A stretch of DNA of 64,000 bases from Tuctoria greenei (GCA_036927565.1 JAYESD010000001.1:285397560-285461559); one strand, 5' to 3'. Numbered from the stretch's first letter, positions 33,883 through 45,068 are shown. Program-made: numbers and translations. The notes: generated from the sequence alone by a model not told the origin.

Positions 33883-34278
33883 TGTTGTGGAATGGATCCA
33901 CATAGGTGCTTGGACACTAGGCCCAGGAAGTGAAGATCCAGATTCAGGCGCTGGTTGTTGAAGGTAAGGAAAAGGATAAATATGAAATAAGATGATTGTA
34001 GAATAAAATAAGATGGTAGCCGAACGGAATAAATTGATAGCAGGCCGCTGAATAAAGGAAGAAGATAATACTATTAGGAAATAATATATATTAGATGATT
34101 AAGAGAATAAAATTGTTAAGGAAAAGGATATGTGAGGAGATATGATTCAGATGTGGCTTGCTACCTACAAAAGGCACCCGTAGTTGTACTAGGATTGATA
34201 TCGAAGAATAAAAAATTTCCCTAAAAAATAGTTCCTACCTTCGATCACCGAGCTAGAGATCAGCCCACCCCCGATGAC

Positions 34279-36085
34279 GGAGCCAAATTCTCTGCAGGGG
34301 GGGCCGCATGCCCTCCCTCGTACGACCTCGACTAGCTGCCATTCGATTGTATCTCACGCACGTATCAAAAACAACATCGCATGCAGGTCTACCGCGTCGG
34401 CTCCTTGCTAGATGCAACGCTCGCGGCTCTGCCAAAATCGATTCCGCTCAGCTCGAATCGAACGCGCTTCCCGCCGGCTCATGAATATTTTTAAAATTTA
34501 CAATGAATCGTTTTCTCGCAAGGAATATTTTTAAAATTTACATTTTGATTGTAGGTATATTGTGCAAGCATGCTCTTCTGTGCTAAACATCAATAAAGTT
34601 TTCGATTTGCTAGATGCGTACATTCTCAACAGGTGGACCAAATATGCAAAAAGTGGTTGTCATGTTGATAAAGTTATAGTTAACAAAGAATCGTTGAAGA
34701 CACATGCTGCACGAATTTCACGAAATGCGACTTCTGTTGCACTTAAGTGCTCGAGGTCAAAGGAACTTTTAGATGAACTTGAGAGAGCTAGTGATAAGTT
34801 GGATCTTGAGGCGGATAATTCTCTATAAAAAAACTGTTGATTCTGAAGTTTCAACAACTGGTAATGGAATTGACAGTAACATTGTAAAGCGTAAAATCTC
34901 ATTCAAATTCCTCTAGTGATTAAAGGCCCAAAGACTAAAATGAAAAAAGTGTACTGGAAAAGAACAAAGGGGGCAACAAAAAGACCAGGCAGAAAAAGGT
35001 AGTGCTAACTTTTTGACCATATCATTCTTCTTTTTTAAAAAAAATGTTCGCGTTGGGACAAATAACTTCAATATTTTCAATAATTATTTGTAGAGGCAGA
35101 GTCGAGTAACTCCAGAGACAATAGTCTTGTCAACATGACAGTACCAAACATTCTTCCTAATATGTTGGTCAATTGTTCAGACACCATGACTAATATGGTG
35201 AAAGGAGAATATACAAGTCTTGTGCTTGGTCATCATCAAGACGGTGAAACTGCACATAAACTAAATTTTGACGATGAGCAATGTGAAAGTACATTTCAGG
35301 AATAATTCTACTGCAAAAAACATTTCAGGTGATTTGGCAAAACGTTAGTTACCTGTCTTATCATCCCAGGGATATTTCATATGATTTGCAAATTTTAAGT
35401 GTTGTATCTGATCTAGAATTTCTGTTTGCAGCGACTCAAACATGTTTGTGCATCTCATGCCTGCACCAAAAGTCCAAACACAACGTGTCTTATTTTTGTA
35501 TTCTGCTATGCCGAAAGAGCATTGTATAGAAGCCTTTTGATTATCATTTATTCTGAACTTGAAACATGCACTCGAAGATGATGAACTACTTATTTCTCAA
35601 ACCATATATATATTGGTCGTACCATACAACCGTACTATTGGTCGGATGTGACTATTCACGCATTTGTTAATAAGATGTACCTTTGTTATTGCATATTTGT
35701 TAGTGTCCTGCAAGCTAGGTTACGGCCGCTACTAATTACGAGCTGGGAATTTAATTGGTTCGTCTAAATGCTTCCTCAAAGTTGCTGATACTTTAATGGG
35801 AACAACAAATCTAGCCAACCGTACAGAATAGCATGCATGTAGCAAACAAAACGCGCAGACGCGTAAGGCACGCAGCCTCGTCAGCCTAGCGTGAGCCGGC
35901 CAGAAGTGTGTTCGATTCGAGCCGAGCAGAATCGATCTTGGCAGAGCCGCGAGCGTTGCATCTAGGCAGGAATACCGCCTGCATGCGATGTCGTTTGAGA
36001 TATGTGTGTGAGATACAATTGGACAGCAGCTAGTCGGGGTCGTACGGAGAAGGGCATGCAGCCCTCCCGCAGAGACTTTGGCTCC
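34279..36085. mobile_element. Mutator-like element with FAR1-type remnant (unit 1)
   Basis: 1,807 bp with long terminal inverted repeats of about 200 bp: left 34279-34484 starts GGAGCCAAATTCTCTGC, right about 35891-36085 ends GCAGAGACTTTGGCTCC. Inner matches include GCTCGCGGCTCTGCCAA and TGTATCTCAC / GTGAGATACA. CCGATGAC flanks both sides (34271-34278, 36086-36093); a ninth base (C) can be added, which suits the 8-9 bp TSD of Mutator elements. Removing it restores a continuous LTR. It carries only the C-terminal exons of a FAR1-like protein, so it is non-autonomous. Confidence 0.82.
34555..35305 (+). pseudogene. FAR1/FHY3-like transposase C-terminal exons (unit 1)
   Basis: After an acceptor-like TTTTGATTGTAG, the frame GILCKHALL gives the C-x-H end of a SWIM zinc finger. 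A frameshift then leads to VLNINKVFDLLDAYILNRWTKYAK, ATSVALKCSRSKELLDELE and DKLDLEADNSL, characteristic of the FAR1/FHY3 family, which derives from Mutator transposases. Further frameshifts precede IPLVIKGPKTK. A donor (AAAAAG/GTAGTG at 34998/34999) and an acceptor (ATTTGTAG at 35093) bound a 95-bp intron. The second exon reads AESSNSRDNSLVNMTV and stops at 35303-35305. The transposase core and N-terminal zinc finger are absent. Dead remnant. Confidence 0.75.
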
Positions 36086-36117
36086 CCGATGACACTATCC
36101 CATCACAATTCACAACA

Positions 36118-36383
36118 TCAACCCATACACGCTTACTCCAGTTATCGTCCCTCTGGTTTGTCCAGGGCCATTCAAGAGTCTTCTGAGACAAGCAATAACA
36201 ATGCATTGCGTAATGTTTGAAGAGGCATGATCGATGCAGAGAAGAACGTAGCTAACAATGGAAGATGGAGAAAAACCAGGGAACAGGAGATCCTGACAGA
36301 GTGAGAATGACCTTGATGTGGCATTTGGATCAACATGTCCATTTTATACATTTCAATCTGACAGCGCTTTCAAATATTAAATG
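36118..36383. other. flanking sequence at unit end
   Basis: TSD TCAAC, then 261 bp of sequence outside the old LTR element, the only non-transposon part of the repeat unit. No gene seen. Repeated at 41493-41758 and 58951-59216. Confidence 0.65.
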
Positions 36384-37783
36384 AAGTTTGATATGTGCAA
36401 TACGTATAAGGTATTTGATACTCCACTTTCATGGCCAAAAATCCCAGGGATGGTTGGAACGAGTTACAGTTTGACCTGTAGTAGCTGCTTTGCTAATGCA
36501 TAGGAAATCCGATAGAAGTCGAGTAGTTGGAATCTACTCGCGAGAGATGTAGGACATATCTCACAGGATTGGTTAGATAGAAAATGGCATAATGTAATGA
36601 AACTGAGACCGGGCAGGGAATGAATAGGAAGCGGCGAGAATTGAGTCTCGGTCGCATAGCCCTGCCTGTGTCGATTAAGGCCCGTCTGTATGCGGCCCCG
36701 CTGAACAAGCTTGACTTGTACCGGCAACATAATGGACATATGGAATCCAATAAACTGACGTAGCTTGGTCACTTAGGTGTCGAGGCATACCGTTCCGTTT
36801 TATAGGTGTGGGTTGAGGGCAGCAAGGTGTAAATCCGCTGGTGGGCACGTCAGAGTACGCCCCACACAGGGACCTCCTGCTCGTGACGGATCTACCGGTT
36901 CGACATTTGAGTGTCTCGTGAAAGGTTGCCATATACGCCTAGTACTGAAGTGTTATGTAGGTACGGGTGTGCTCGCTGACACTTCCGAACGATGTATGTG
37001 TCGTGTTGTCCGGGTGTGTCCTGATTGCAATTACTGTCCCTCGCAGTAATAGAGTACCACTTGTTCACTGTGTCGTGACGTAGTAAATACTAAAGAAGCC
37101 AGAAAGTCATATTGTATTGAATTATAATTACTTTGCAACCTTGTATGATTTAGAGATAGTACAATTAAAAGTTTACAGTTTCCCCATACTTTAGCTGTAA
37201 TAGCACTATGTGCTTTGGGCTTGTCATATCATTGGTAAAGCGTTTCTTGTTTGATTGTGGAGCCCATGATGTGCCGTGCTCGGAGAATGTCATTTGCTAC
37301 GTAAAAATTGATTATAAGGATCCACTTGTATGCGAGTCCATTTATGCTATTCCTTACTTATGTTTAGTGTCCCCTTGCATATGTCTAGTGAGACAGGTAA
37401 GTCTTGCTGAGCCTTATGCTCACGTTTGCAGTTAACGAGTTTTTGCAGGTTATTCTGTTGATGAAGGGTTTGACGTTGAGGCTGCACCCCCTCCAGGGTG
37501 TACAGCCGAGTGGGAACCCTGCACGTCGCCCTAAATGAGTGTTGCTAGTGCAAAGTATCCCCGGCATAGATAACTTTGCTTTTGCATAGCTAGTGCTGAG
37601 AGCGTAGCTATGATATGTATATATTTCTTTACATCCGTTAGTATTGTAAAAACTTCCGCTGTATGAAAAATAAAAGACTTCGTCTTGTACTTATTCAGGT
37701 TCTATTCTTGTATAACTGTTGGGTGTCGCATCGCACGACACCACCCAATGAGATCCTCGGATGTGTGGACCCCGGTCCCCACA
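36384..37783 (+). repeat. Tekay LTR 3' fragment in unit 2
   Basis: 1,400 bp corresponding to 31008-32407. Lacks the TATA region. Followed by the copied GAAAA (37784-37788). Confidence 0.93.
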
Positions 37784-37851
37784 GAAAATAATACTATTAA
37801 TAAATAATATATCTTAGGTGATTGAGATAATAAAGTTGTTAAGGAAAAATT

Positions 37852-38085
37852 GGAACGGCTACAATGCAATCAGAGTTTTGGTGCAATCGCTCAATCAAAC
37901 ATACATAACCGTTGGGTATGCATCTTCGGTCTTTTCATGTTTTTATTTAACCTCTTCCACCAGGTGAAAGGGTGGCAAAGGGGGTTAAATAAAAAGATGC
38001 ACTGACCGTGGGATATAGATCCAACGATTGATGATGCTTGACTGCAAGATTGCACCAACTATCTGATTGCATTCTAGTCGTTCTC
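37852..38085. mobile_element. foldback MITE (unit 2)
   Basis: Copy of 32476-32709 carried along by the tandem duplication, not an independent insertion. Confidence 0.78.
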
Positions 38086-38696
38086 AGAAAAAATATATGC
38101 GAAAAGATATGATTCAGGGATACCTTGCTACCTATAAAAGGCATTTGTAGCAGTACTAGGATTGACATCGAAGAATAAAGAAATTTTCCTAGAGGGTGGA
38201 TCCTACCATTCGTCACCAGGCTGGTGATCAGCCCAGCCTCGGTGACACTATCCTACCACGATTCACAACAATTGGTATTAGCTTCCAGCGGGACATCAAC
38301 CATATCCGACCCCAACAACGATCCTGGGCATGAACTCAAAGCCCTCCTACAGGCCATGAACTCAACCTCACGACCTCCATCAACCGCCTTTTGACACAGA
38401 TGAACATCATGAACTCACGTCTCGACGATCATGATCGGCATATCGGGAAATTGGATAAGGTCAGGAACATCACGAGCGACCTTGACACGAACACGATCAT
38501 CTGCATCGCTGACTGTGAATAGCCTAACACTGTGCAGATGCCTCACGTTTTTTCTTGGCAACCCGCTGGCCCCAGTGCCGCTTAACTGCATTGAGGAACC
38601 GGCGCTGGAGCGGGAGGCGCAGGCGATGGCCGCAGTCGTGGAGCACTCGTCCCTCCCCGCGCTCGCCTCTGCATCGTCAAGGCCACGAATGGCGTT

Positions 38697-39281
38697 GTGG
38701 CTATCGAGCTCAGCCTCCACCCCGTCCACGTCGATGCCAAGGGGGTCAAGGTGCTGCTGCAGGCATACCGCAACACTGGTGTTTTATTCTTCGACAACGC
38801 CGAGATATATGCTGACGATCGCATCAAGGAAGTCTCCATCGCCATGCTCCAGACGCAGGGTGTGGATTTCATCGTGCTACAGCGGTTCTGCGCCGACCCT
38901 GATGCCTTCACCGCTAGGTTCTTCCAGTGCAGCCTCAACTGCGAAGGCCTCACCTGGGTCACATTCCTGAGCTTCTACGACTTCGCATGCCTCATCATGT
39001 TGGTGCGATGGGGCACACACACTACGTCGACTCTTCCACCTATGTCATCCCCGACGACCAACCGAATTCATGACCCCCACCAGTACCTGACTTCCTCATA
39101 CTCATACTGCCACACCCAGTTGGGAATCGTGACCATTGTCCTCACCATGGATAGCATCCTTCTCGAGGTTGTTGTCAGTGCCACAAAGTTGGACAGAGTC
39201 TTGACACCCTACCTGAAGATTCAGCTCGAGGATGAGCTAATGTTGGAGAGGAGAAAAATGTTGTGGAATGGATCCACATAG
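38697..39281 (+). CDS. unrecognised ORF of old LTR element, 194 aa (unit 2)
   Basis: Same as the unit 1 ORF but with GAG where unit 1 has TAG, so it runs on to ERRKMLWNGST, through the purine tract into the right LTR (which starts at 39259). That extension is probably fortuitous. No family recognised. Confidence 0.4.
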   Translation: MAIELSLHPVHVDAKGVKVLLQAYRNTGVLFFDNAEIYADDRIKEVSIAMLQTQGVDFIVLQRFCADPDAFTARFFQCSLNCEGLTWVTFLSFYDFACLIMLVRWGTHTTSTLPPMSSPTTNRIHDPHQYLTSSYSYCHTQLGIVTIVLTMDSILLEVVVSATKLDRVLTPYLKIQLEDELMLERRKMLWNGST

Positions 39282-39654
39282 GTGCTTGGACACTAGGCCC
39301 AGGAAGTGAAGATCCAGATTCAGGCGCTGGTTGTTGAAGGTAAGGAAAAGGATAAATATGAAATAAGATGATTGTAGAATAAAATAAGATGGTAGCCGAA
39401 CGGAATAAATTGATAGCAGGCCGCTGAATAAAGGAAGAAGATAATACTATTAGGAAATAATATATATTAGATGATTAAGAGAATAAAATTGTTAAGGAAA
39501 AGGATATGTGAGGAGATATGATTCAGATGTGGCTTGCTACCTACAAAAGGCACCCGTAGTTGTACTAGGATTGATATCGAAGAATAAAAAAATTCCCTAA
39601 AAAATAGTTCCTACCTTCGATCACCGAGCTAGAGATCAGCCCACCCCCGATGAC

Positions 39655-41460
39655 GGAGCCAAATTCTCTGCAGGAGGGCCGCATGCCCTCCCTCGTACGA
39701 CCTCGACTAGCTGCCATTCGATTGTATCTCACGCACGTATCAAAAACAACATCGCATGCAGGTCTACCGCGTCGGCTCCTTGCTAGATGCAACGCTCGCG
39801 GCTCTGCCAAAATCGATTCCGCTCAGCTCGAATCGAACGCGCTTCCCGCCGGCTCATGAATATTTTTAAAATTTACAATGAATCGTTTTCTTGCAAGGAA
39901 TATTTTTAAAATTTACATTTTGATTGTAGGTATATTGTGCAAGCATGCTCTTCTGTGCTAAACATCAATAAAGTTTTCGATTTGCTAGATGCGTACATTC
40001 TCAACAGGTGGACCAAATATGCAAAAAGTGGTTGTCATGTTGATAAAGTTATAGTTAACAAAGAATCGTTGAAGACACATGCTGCACGAATTTCACGAAA
40101 TGCGACTTCTGTTGCACTTAGGTGCTCGAGGTCAAAGGAACTTTTAGATGAACTTGAGAGAGCTAGTGATAAGTTGGATCTTGAGGCGGATAATTCTCTA
40201 TAAAAAAACTGTTGATTCTGAAGTTTCAACAACTGGTAATGGAATTGACAGTAACATTGTAAAGCGCAAAATCTCATTCAAATTCCTCTAGTGATTAAAG
40301 GCCCAAAGACTAAAATGAAAAAAGTGTACTGGAAAAGAACAAAGGGGGCAACAAAAAGACCAGGCAGAAAAAGGTAGTGCTAACTTTTTGACCATATCAT
40401 TCTTCTTTTTTAAAAAAAATGTTCGCGTTGGGACAAATAACTTCAATATTTTCAATAATTATTTGTAGAGGCAGAGTCGAGTAACTCCAGAGACAATAGT
40501 CTTGTCAACATGACAGTACCAAACATTCTTCCTAATATGTTGGTCAATTGTTCAGACACCATGACTAATATGGTGAAAGGAGAATATACAAGTCTTGTGC
40601 TTGGTCATCATCAAGACGGTGAAACTGCACATAAACTAAATTTTGACGATGAGCAATGTGAAAGTACATTTCAGGAATAATTCTACTGCAAAAAACATTT
40701 CAGGTGATTTGGCAAAACGTTAGTTACCTGTCTTATCATCCCAGGGATATTTCATATGATTTGCAAATTTTAAGTGTTGTATCTGATCTAGAATTTCTGT
40801 TTGCAGCGACTCAAACATGTTTGTGCATCTCATGCCTGCACCAAAAGTCCAAACACAACGTGTCTTATTTTTGTATTCTGCTATGCCGAAAGAGCATTGT
40901 ATAGAAGCCTTTCGATTATCATTTATTCTGAACTTGAAACATGCACTCGAAGATGATGAACTACTTATTTCTCAAACCATATATATATTGGTCGTACCAT
41001 ACAACCGTACTATTGGTCGGATGTGACTATTCACGCATTTGTTAATAAGATGTACCTTTGTTATTGCATATTTGTTAGTGTCCTGCAAGCTAGGTTACGG
41101 CCGCTACTAATTACGAGCTGGGAATTTAATTGGTTCGTCTAAATGCTTCCTCAAAGTTGCTGATACTTTAATGGGAACAACAAATCTAGCCAACCGTACA
41201 GAATAGCATGCATGTAGCAAACAAAACGCGCAGACGCGTAAGGCACGCAGCCTCGTCAGCCTAGCGTGAGCCGGCCAGAAGTGTGTTCGATTCGAGCCGA
41301 GCAGAATCGATCTTGGCAGAGCCGCGAGCGTTGCATCTAGGCAGGAATACCGCCTGCATGCGATGTCGTTTGAGATATGTGTGTGAGATACAATTGGACA
41401 GCAGCTAGTCGGGGTCGTACGGAGAAGGGCATGCAGCCCTCCCGCAGAGACTTTGGCTCC
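39655..41460. mobile_element. Mutator-like element (unit 2)
   Basis: Copy of 34279-36085, one base shorter. CCGATGAC flanks at 39647-39654 and 41461-41468. Confidence 0.82.
39930..40680 (+). pseudogene. FAR1-like exons (unit 2)
   Basis: Copy of 34555-35305 with the same frameshifts; one change turns LKCSRS to LRCSRS (shared with unit 4 only). Confidence 0.75.
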
Positions 41461-41758
41461 CCGATGACACTATCCCATCACAATTCACAACATCAACCCA
41501 TACACGCTTACTCCAGTTATCGTCCCTCTGGTTTGTCCAGGGCCATTCAAGAGTCTTCTGAGACAAGCAATAACAATGCATTGCGTAATGTTTGAAGAGG
41601 CATGATCGATGCAGAGAAGAACGTAGCTAACAATGGAAGATGGAGAAAAACCAGGGAACAGGAGATCCTGACAGAGTGAGAATGACCTTGATGTGGCATT
41701 TGGATCAACATGTCCATTTTATACATTTCAATCTGACAGCGCTTTCAAATATTAAATG

Positions 41759-42987
41759 AAGTTTGATATGTGCATTACGTATAAGGTATTTGATACTCCA
41801 CTTTCATGGCCAAAAATCCCAGGGATGGTTGGAACGAGTTACAGTTTGACCTGTAGTAGCTGCTTTGCTAATGCATAGGAAATCCGATAGAAGTCGAGTA
41901 GTTGGAATCTACTCGCGAGAGATGTAGGACATATCTCACAGGATTGGTTAGATAGAAAATGGCATAATGTAATGAAACTGAGACCGGGCAGGGAATGAAT
42001 AGGAAGCGGCGAGAATTGAGTCTCGGTCGCATAGCCCTGCCTGTGTCGATTAAGGCCCGTCTGTATGCGGCCCCGCTGAACAAGCTTGACTTGTACCGGC
42101 AACATAATGGACATATGGAATCCAATAAACTGACGTAGCTTGGTCACTTAGGTGTCGAGGCATACCGTTCCGTTTTATAGGTGTGGGTTGAGGGCAGCAA
42201 GGTGTAAATACGCTGGTGGGCACGTCAGAGTACGCCCCACACAGGGACCTCCTGCTCGTGACGGATCTACCGGTTCGACATTTGAGTGTCTCGTGAAAGG
42301 TTGCCATATACGCCTAGTACTGAAGTGTTATGTAGGTACGGGTGTGCTCGCTGACACTTCCGAACGATGTATGTGTCGTGTTGTCCGGGTGTGTCCTGAT
42401 TGCAATTACTGTCCCTCGCAGTAATAGAGTACCACTTGTTCACTGTGTCGTGACGTAGTAAATACTAAAGAAGCCAGAAAGTCATATTGTATTGAATTAT
42501 AATTACTTTGCAACCTTGTATGATTTAGAGATAGTACAATTAAAAGTTTACAGTTTCCCCATACTTTAGCTGTAATAGCACTATGTGCTTTGGGCTTGTC
42601 ATATCATCGGTAAAGCGTTTCTTGTTTGATTGTGGAGCCCATGATGTGCCGTGCTCGGAGAATGTCATTTGCTACGTAAAAATTGATTATAAGGATCCAC
42701 TTGTAGGCGAGTCCATTTATGCTATTCTTTACTTATGTTTAGTGTCCCCTTGCATATGTCTAGTGAGACAGGTAAGTCTTGCTGAGCCTTATGCTCACGT
42801 TTGCAGTTAACGAGTTTTTGCAGGTTATTCTGTTGATGAAGGGTTTGACGTTGAGGCTGCACCCCCTCCAGGGTGTACAGCCGAGTGGGAACCCTGCACG
42901 TCGCCCTAAATGAGTGTTGCTAGTGCAAAGTATCCCCGGCATGGATAACTTTGCTTTTGCATAGCTAGTGCTGAGAGCGTAGCTATG
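41759..42987 (+). repeat. Tekay LTR 3' fragment in unit 3, first piece
   Basis: Corresponds to 31008-32236; continues at 55071-55241 after the SIRE insertion. Confidence 0.92.
42983..42987. repeat. TSD of SIRE element, left copy
   Basis: CTATG; the intact site reads GTAGCTATGATATG in units 1, 2 and 4. Confidence 0.95.
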
Positions 42988-43757
42988 TGAAAGTTGCCTA
43001 GAGGGGGGTGAATAGGCTAATTGACCTGCAAATGACTCAATAAAACGAGATTAAATTACAGGGGGCGGACTAGTCCGGTCAGGGGGCGGACTAGTCCGGT
43101 CAGCCTGCGTGAATAACCCTAAAAAGATGTTTCTCGCAAGTTTTAGGGGATTTTCTCAATGCTACAAGTGAGTGTATGTTTAAGTCAAGTTGAGCAACAA
43201 CCTAAACAAGAGCAAGTCAAGTTTCCACAAGTTTGTAGCAATGCGGAATATGAAACGAGACTACCAACTCTAGAACAAAGTAATCAATAGAGTAAATGCG
43301 AAGAACACAAGGAAACAAGGGTTTTTATCCCGAGGTTCGATCCCACACAAGGAATCTACGTCCTCGTTGAGGAGTCCACAAAAGGACCGGGTCCAACAAC
43401 CCTTCCCTCACCAAGTTTACCGCACGGGCCTAACTTGGTTCTCCACTAATCACAACGGTGATTACAAAGTTCGTTGGGGCTTCTCACAAACTGAGGCTCC
43501 CACACCACAAAGATGATCAACACAGTAAAGCAAACTCAATACACAGCCCACAAAGACTCAACGAGTGCAAGAGATCAAACCGGGAGCACAAGCGCGATGT
43601 TCTTCCTCTTCTCCACCTCACTAAACCCTAATCCACTCAAGAATTAGTTTTAGAGGGAAAGTAGGCAAGAAGGAGGCTTAGGAGTGCTCCAAGTTGGCTG
43701 TGGCGGTGCTAGGGTTTGAGTTTTTCCAAGGGTGTTTGAAATGAGGCCGGGGGTCCC

Positions 43758-43766
43758 CTTTTTATA
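43758..43766 (-). promoter_or_regulatory. TATA box of SIRE 3' LTR
   Basis: TATAAAAAG on the minus strand, about 40 bp downstream of the palindrome cluster. Identical at 54185-54177 in the 5' LTR, where it would drive the genomic RNA. Confidence 0.75.
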
Positions 43767-43804
43767 GAGGTCCCAACCCCAATTTGCTGACTTCAGCAAA
43801 AGGA

Positions 43805-44336
43805 CGGACTAGTCCGGCCACTGGCCCGGACTAGTCCGGCCTAGGGGACCACTGACTCCTTTGTCAGGTCCCGACAGCTGACACACGATCGTCACGCTAC
43901 CCGCCAAACTTCAAATTCAAACGGTCACTTCCAGAACGGACTAGTCCGGTCAACACCGGACTAGTCCGATCACACACAGAGCCTTCTGCTCCGGGTGAAA
44001 ACGGACTAGTCTGAGGACCACGGACTAGTCCGGCCCCTAGGGCGGACTAGTCCGGTCCTCCCAGACTTAGCCATAGAAGCACCTTTTCTTAGCCAACCCG
44101 GACTAGTCCGGCCCCACGGGCGGACTAGTCCGTTCTCACTCAGGACCTCTTGGTCCGGTCCAAAACGGACAGGTCCGTGGTTTTGGGACTTCATCCCAAA
44201 ACCCACTCACAGCTAGCCGGACTAGTCCGGTCACAAACGGACTAGTCCGATCTCAGTCAGACCCTTCTGGTCCGGCCAGAAACGGACTTGGCCGGCCAGG
44301 AACGGACTAGTCCGGCCTCCTGCACGGACTAGTCCG
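43805..44336. repeat. CGGACTAGTCCG palindrome array, 3' LTR U3
   Basis: Perfect 12-mers start at 43805, 43827, 43937, 43957, 44021, 44043, 44099, 44121, 44218, 44238, 44303 and 44325, many in pairs about 20-22 bp apart. Imperfect forms (CGGACTAGTCTG, CGGACAGGTCCG, CGGACTTGGCCG) are interspersed. Each is fully self-complementary with an ACTAGT core. Confidence 0.93.
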
Positions 44337-44646
44337 GCCCTACGGCCAGACCACTCAATCACTCATTTCTTTCATAGGTTTGACCTCTAAACCACTTTGA
44401 GCTCCCAAACTTGATCTCAATGCACTTGACACACACACCCTCCTATTACTACGGCTAGTCTAACTCAAACACGCTAGAAACCCTAGTTTCTACGCTTCGA
44501 GTTGACTCCGTGTCCTTCCTTTTCTTTTTTGAGGGTTTGCGTCTCCAACTGAGTCCATACCTGTGCTAAGATCACTTGAGCTCATTAGCGACTTAATTGT
44601 CGTCATCAATCATCCAAAACCCACAGGGAACCTAGATGCACTTTCA

Positions 44647-44659
44647 ATCTCCCCCTTTT
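44647..44659 (-). promoter_or_regulatory. polypurine tract of SIRE element
   Basis: On the minus strand AAAAAGGGGGAGAT directly abuts the 3' LTR start; plus-strand primer. Confidence 0.85.
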
Positions 44660-45068
44660 TGGTGATTGATGACAACACATTAAGTCCTTCACAAATAAGA
44701 GTATAGAGTTTGGTTTTCATAACATGTGTGCGTATGAATGACTCCCCCTCAATGTATGCAACATGTAAAAGAGGTGGAGGAGTTCTTTCATACCCACACA
44801 CGTTATGGTGGGGTGCCTACGTGATGTGCTCAACAATTGTGACAAGACATAAATGACATCAATACATTCATAAGATTGACAATAAGAGCAATATATTGAT
44901 AGTAAGCAACATTAACGAGTCTTGCACAAATGTAAAAGCATAAATATGTTACAAGATAAGTCCAACACCACAACACACACCCACAAAAGATTAACTCCCC
45001 CTTAACTCTCCCCCTTTGGCATCAAGGCACCAAAAAGGAAAAGAAGGGGGGAAGCTAAGACCTAAGAG
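44660..45068 (-). other. SIRE 3' non-coding region with extra purine tracts
   Basis: No ORF. Additional purine tracts on the minus strand: GGGGGAG near 44742-44748, and AAAGGGGGAGAGTTAAGGGG around 45001-45020. Confidence 0.6.

Larger units (their letters stand above)
16014..36117 (+). mobile_element. old small LTR retrotransposon, split by three insertions
   Basis: The left LTR is 16014-16197 plus 32413-32894; the right LTR is 33883-34278 plus 36094-36117. After removing insertions the LTRs are about 432 and 420 bp and align along their length (shared GCGCTGGTTGTTGAAGGTAA, TAGCAGGC/TAGCAGGCCGC, ATATGATTCAG, ACTAGGATTGA). TSD TCAAC lies on both sides. The internal region (32895-33882, 988 bp) is far too short for pol, so it is probably non-autonomous. 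Insertions: the Tekay element and a MITE in the left LTR, a Mutator-like element in the right LTR. The 3' two-thirds is repeated in the downstream tandem array. Confidence 0.78.
33883..36117 (+). repeat. old LTR element: right LTR, split by Mutator-like element (unit 1)
   Basis: Pieces 33883-34278 and 36094-36117. The first aligns with the left LTR up to AGATCAGCCCA...GATGAC; the last 24 bases (ACTATCCCATCACAATTCAC...) match 32871-32894. TSD TCAAC follows at 36118-36122. The TATA position here is mutated (CTACAAAAGG). Confidence 0.75.
31008..36383. repeat. tandem array unit 1 (5,376 bp)
   Basis: Starts inside the Tekay 3' LTR (AAGTTTGATATGTGC after CAT) and ends at AATATTAAATG, where the next unit begins with the same AAGTTTGATATGTGC. 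Contents: LTR 3' part, old-LTR-element remainder with MITE, internal ORF and Mutator-like element, and 266 bp of flank. It is the only unit whose LTR part continues upstream into a full LTR, so it holds the original left boundary. Confidence 0.93.
36384..41758. repeat. tandem array unit 2 (5,375 bp)
   Basis: Near-identical to unit 1; differs by scattered single bases and one G in a G run in the Mutator-like left end. Private changes include GCAATACG near its start and TTGTATGCGAG near 37330. It shares C37274 and A37395 with units 3 and 4, where unit 1 and the Tekay 5' LTR have T and G. Confidence 0.94.
42988..44646 (-). repeat. 3' LTR of SIRE element (1,659 bp)
   Basis: TG...CA ends and near-identity with 53406-55065. 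On the minus strand U3 is the right-hand part, with a TATA box (TATAAAAAG at 43766-43758). U3 holds 12 perfect CGGACTAGTCCG palindromes (43805-44336) and several imperfect ones; two more lie near the U5 end (43066, 43087). Confidence 0.95.

Noticed and set aside
34555..35305. A functional host FAR1/FHY3 gene.
   Set aside because: Only the C-terminal part is present, with several frameshifts, and it lies between Mutator-type inverted ends.
43066..44336. CRISPR-like array of short repeats.
   Set aside because: The 12-bp palindromes have irregular spacing and no conserved spacer length, lie inside a plant retrotransposon LTR, and there are no cas genes.
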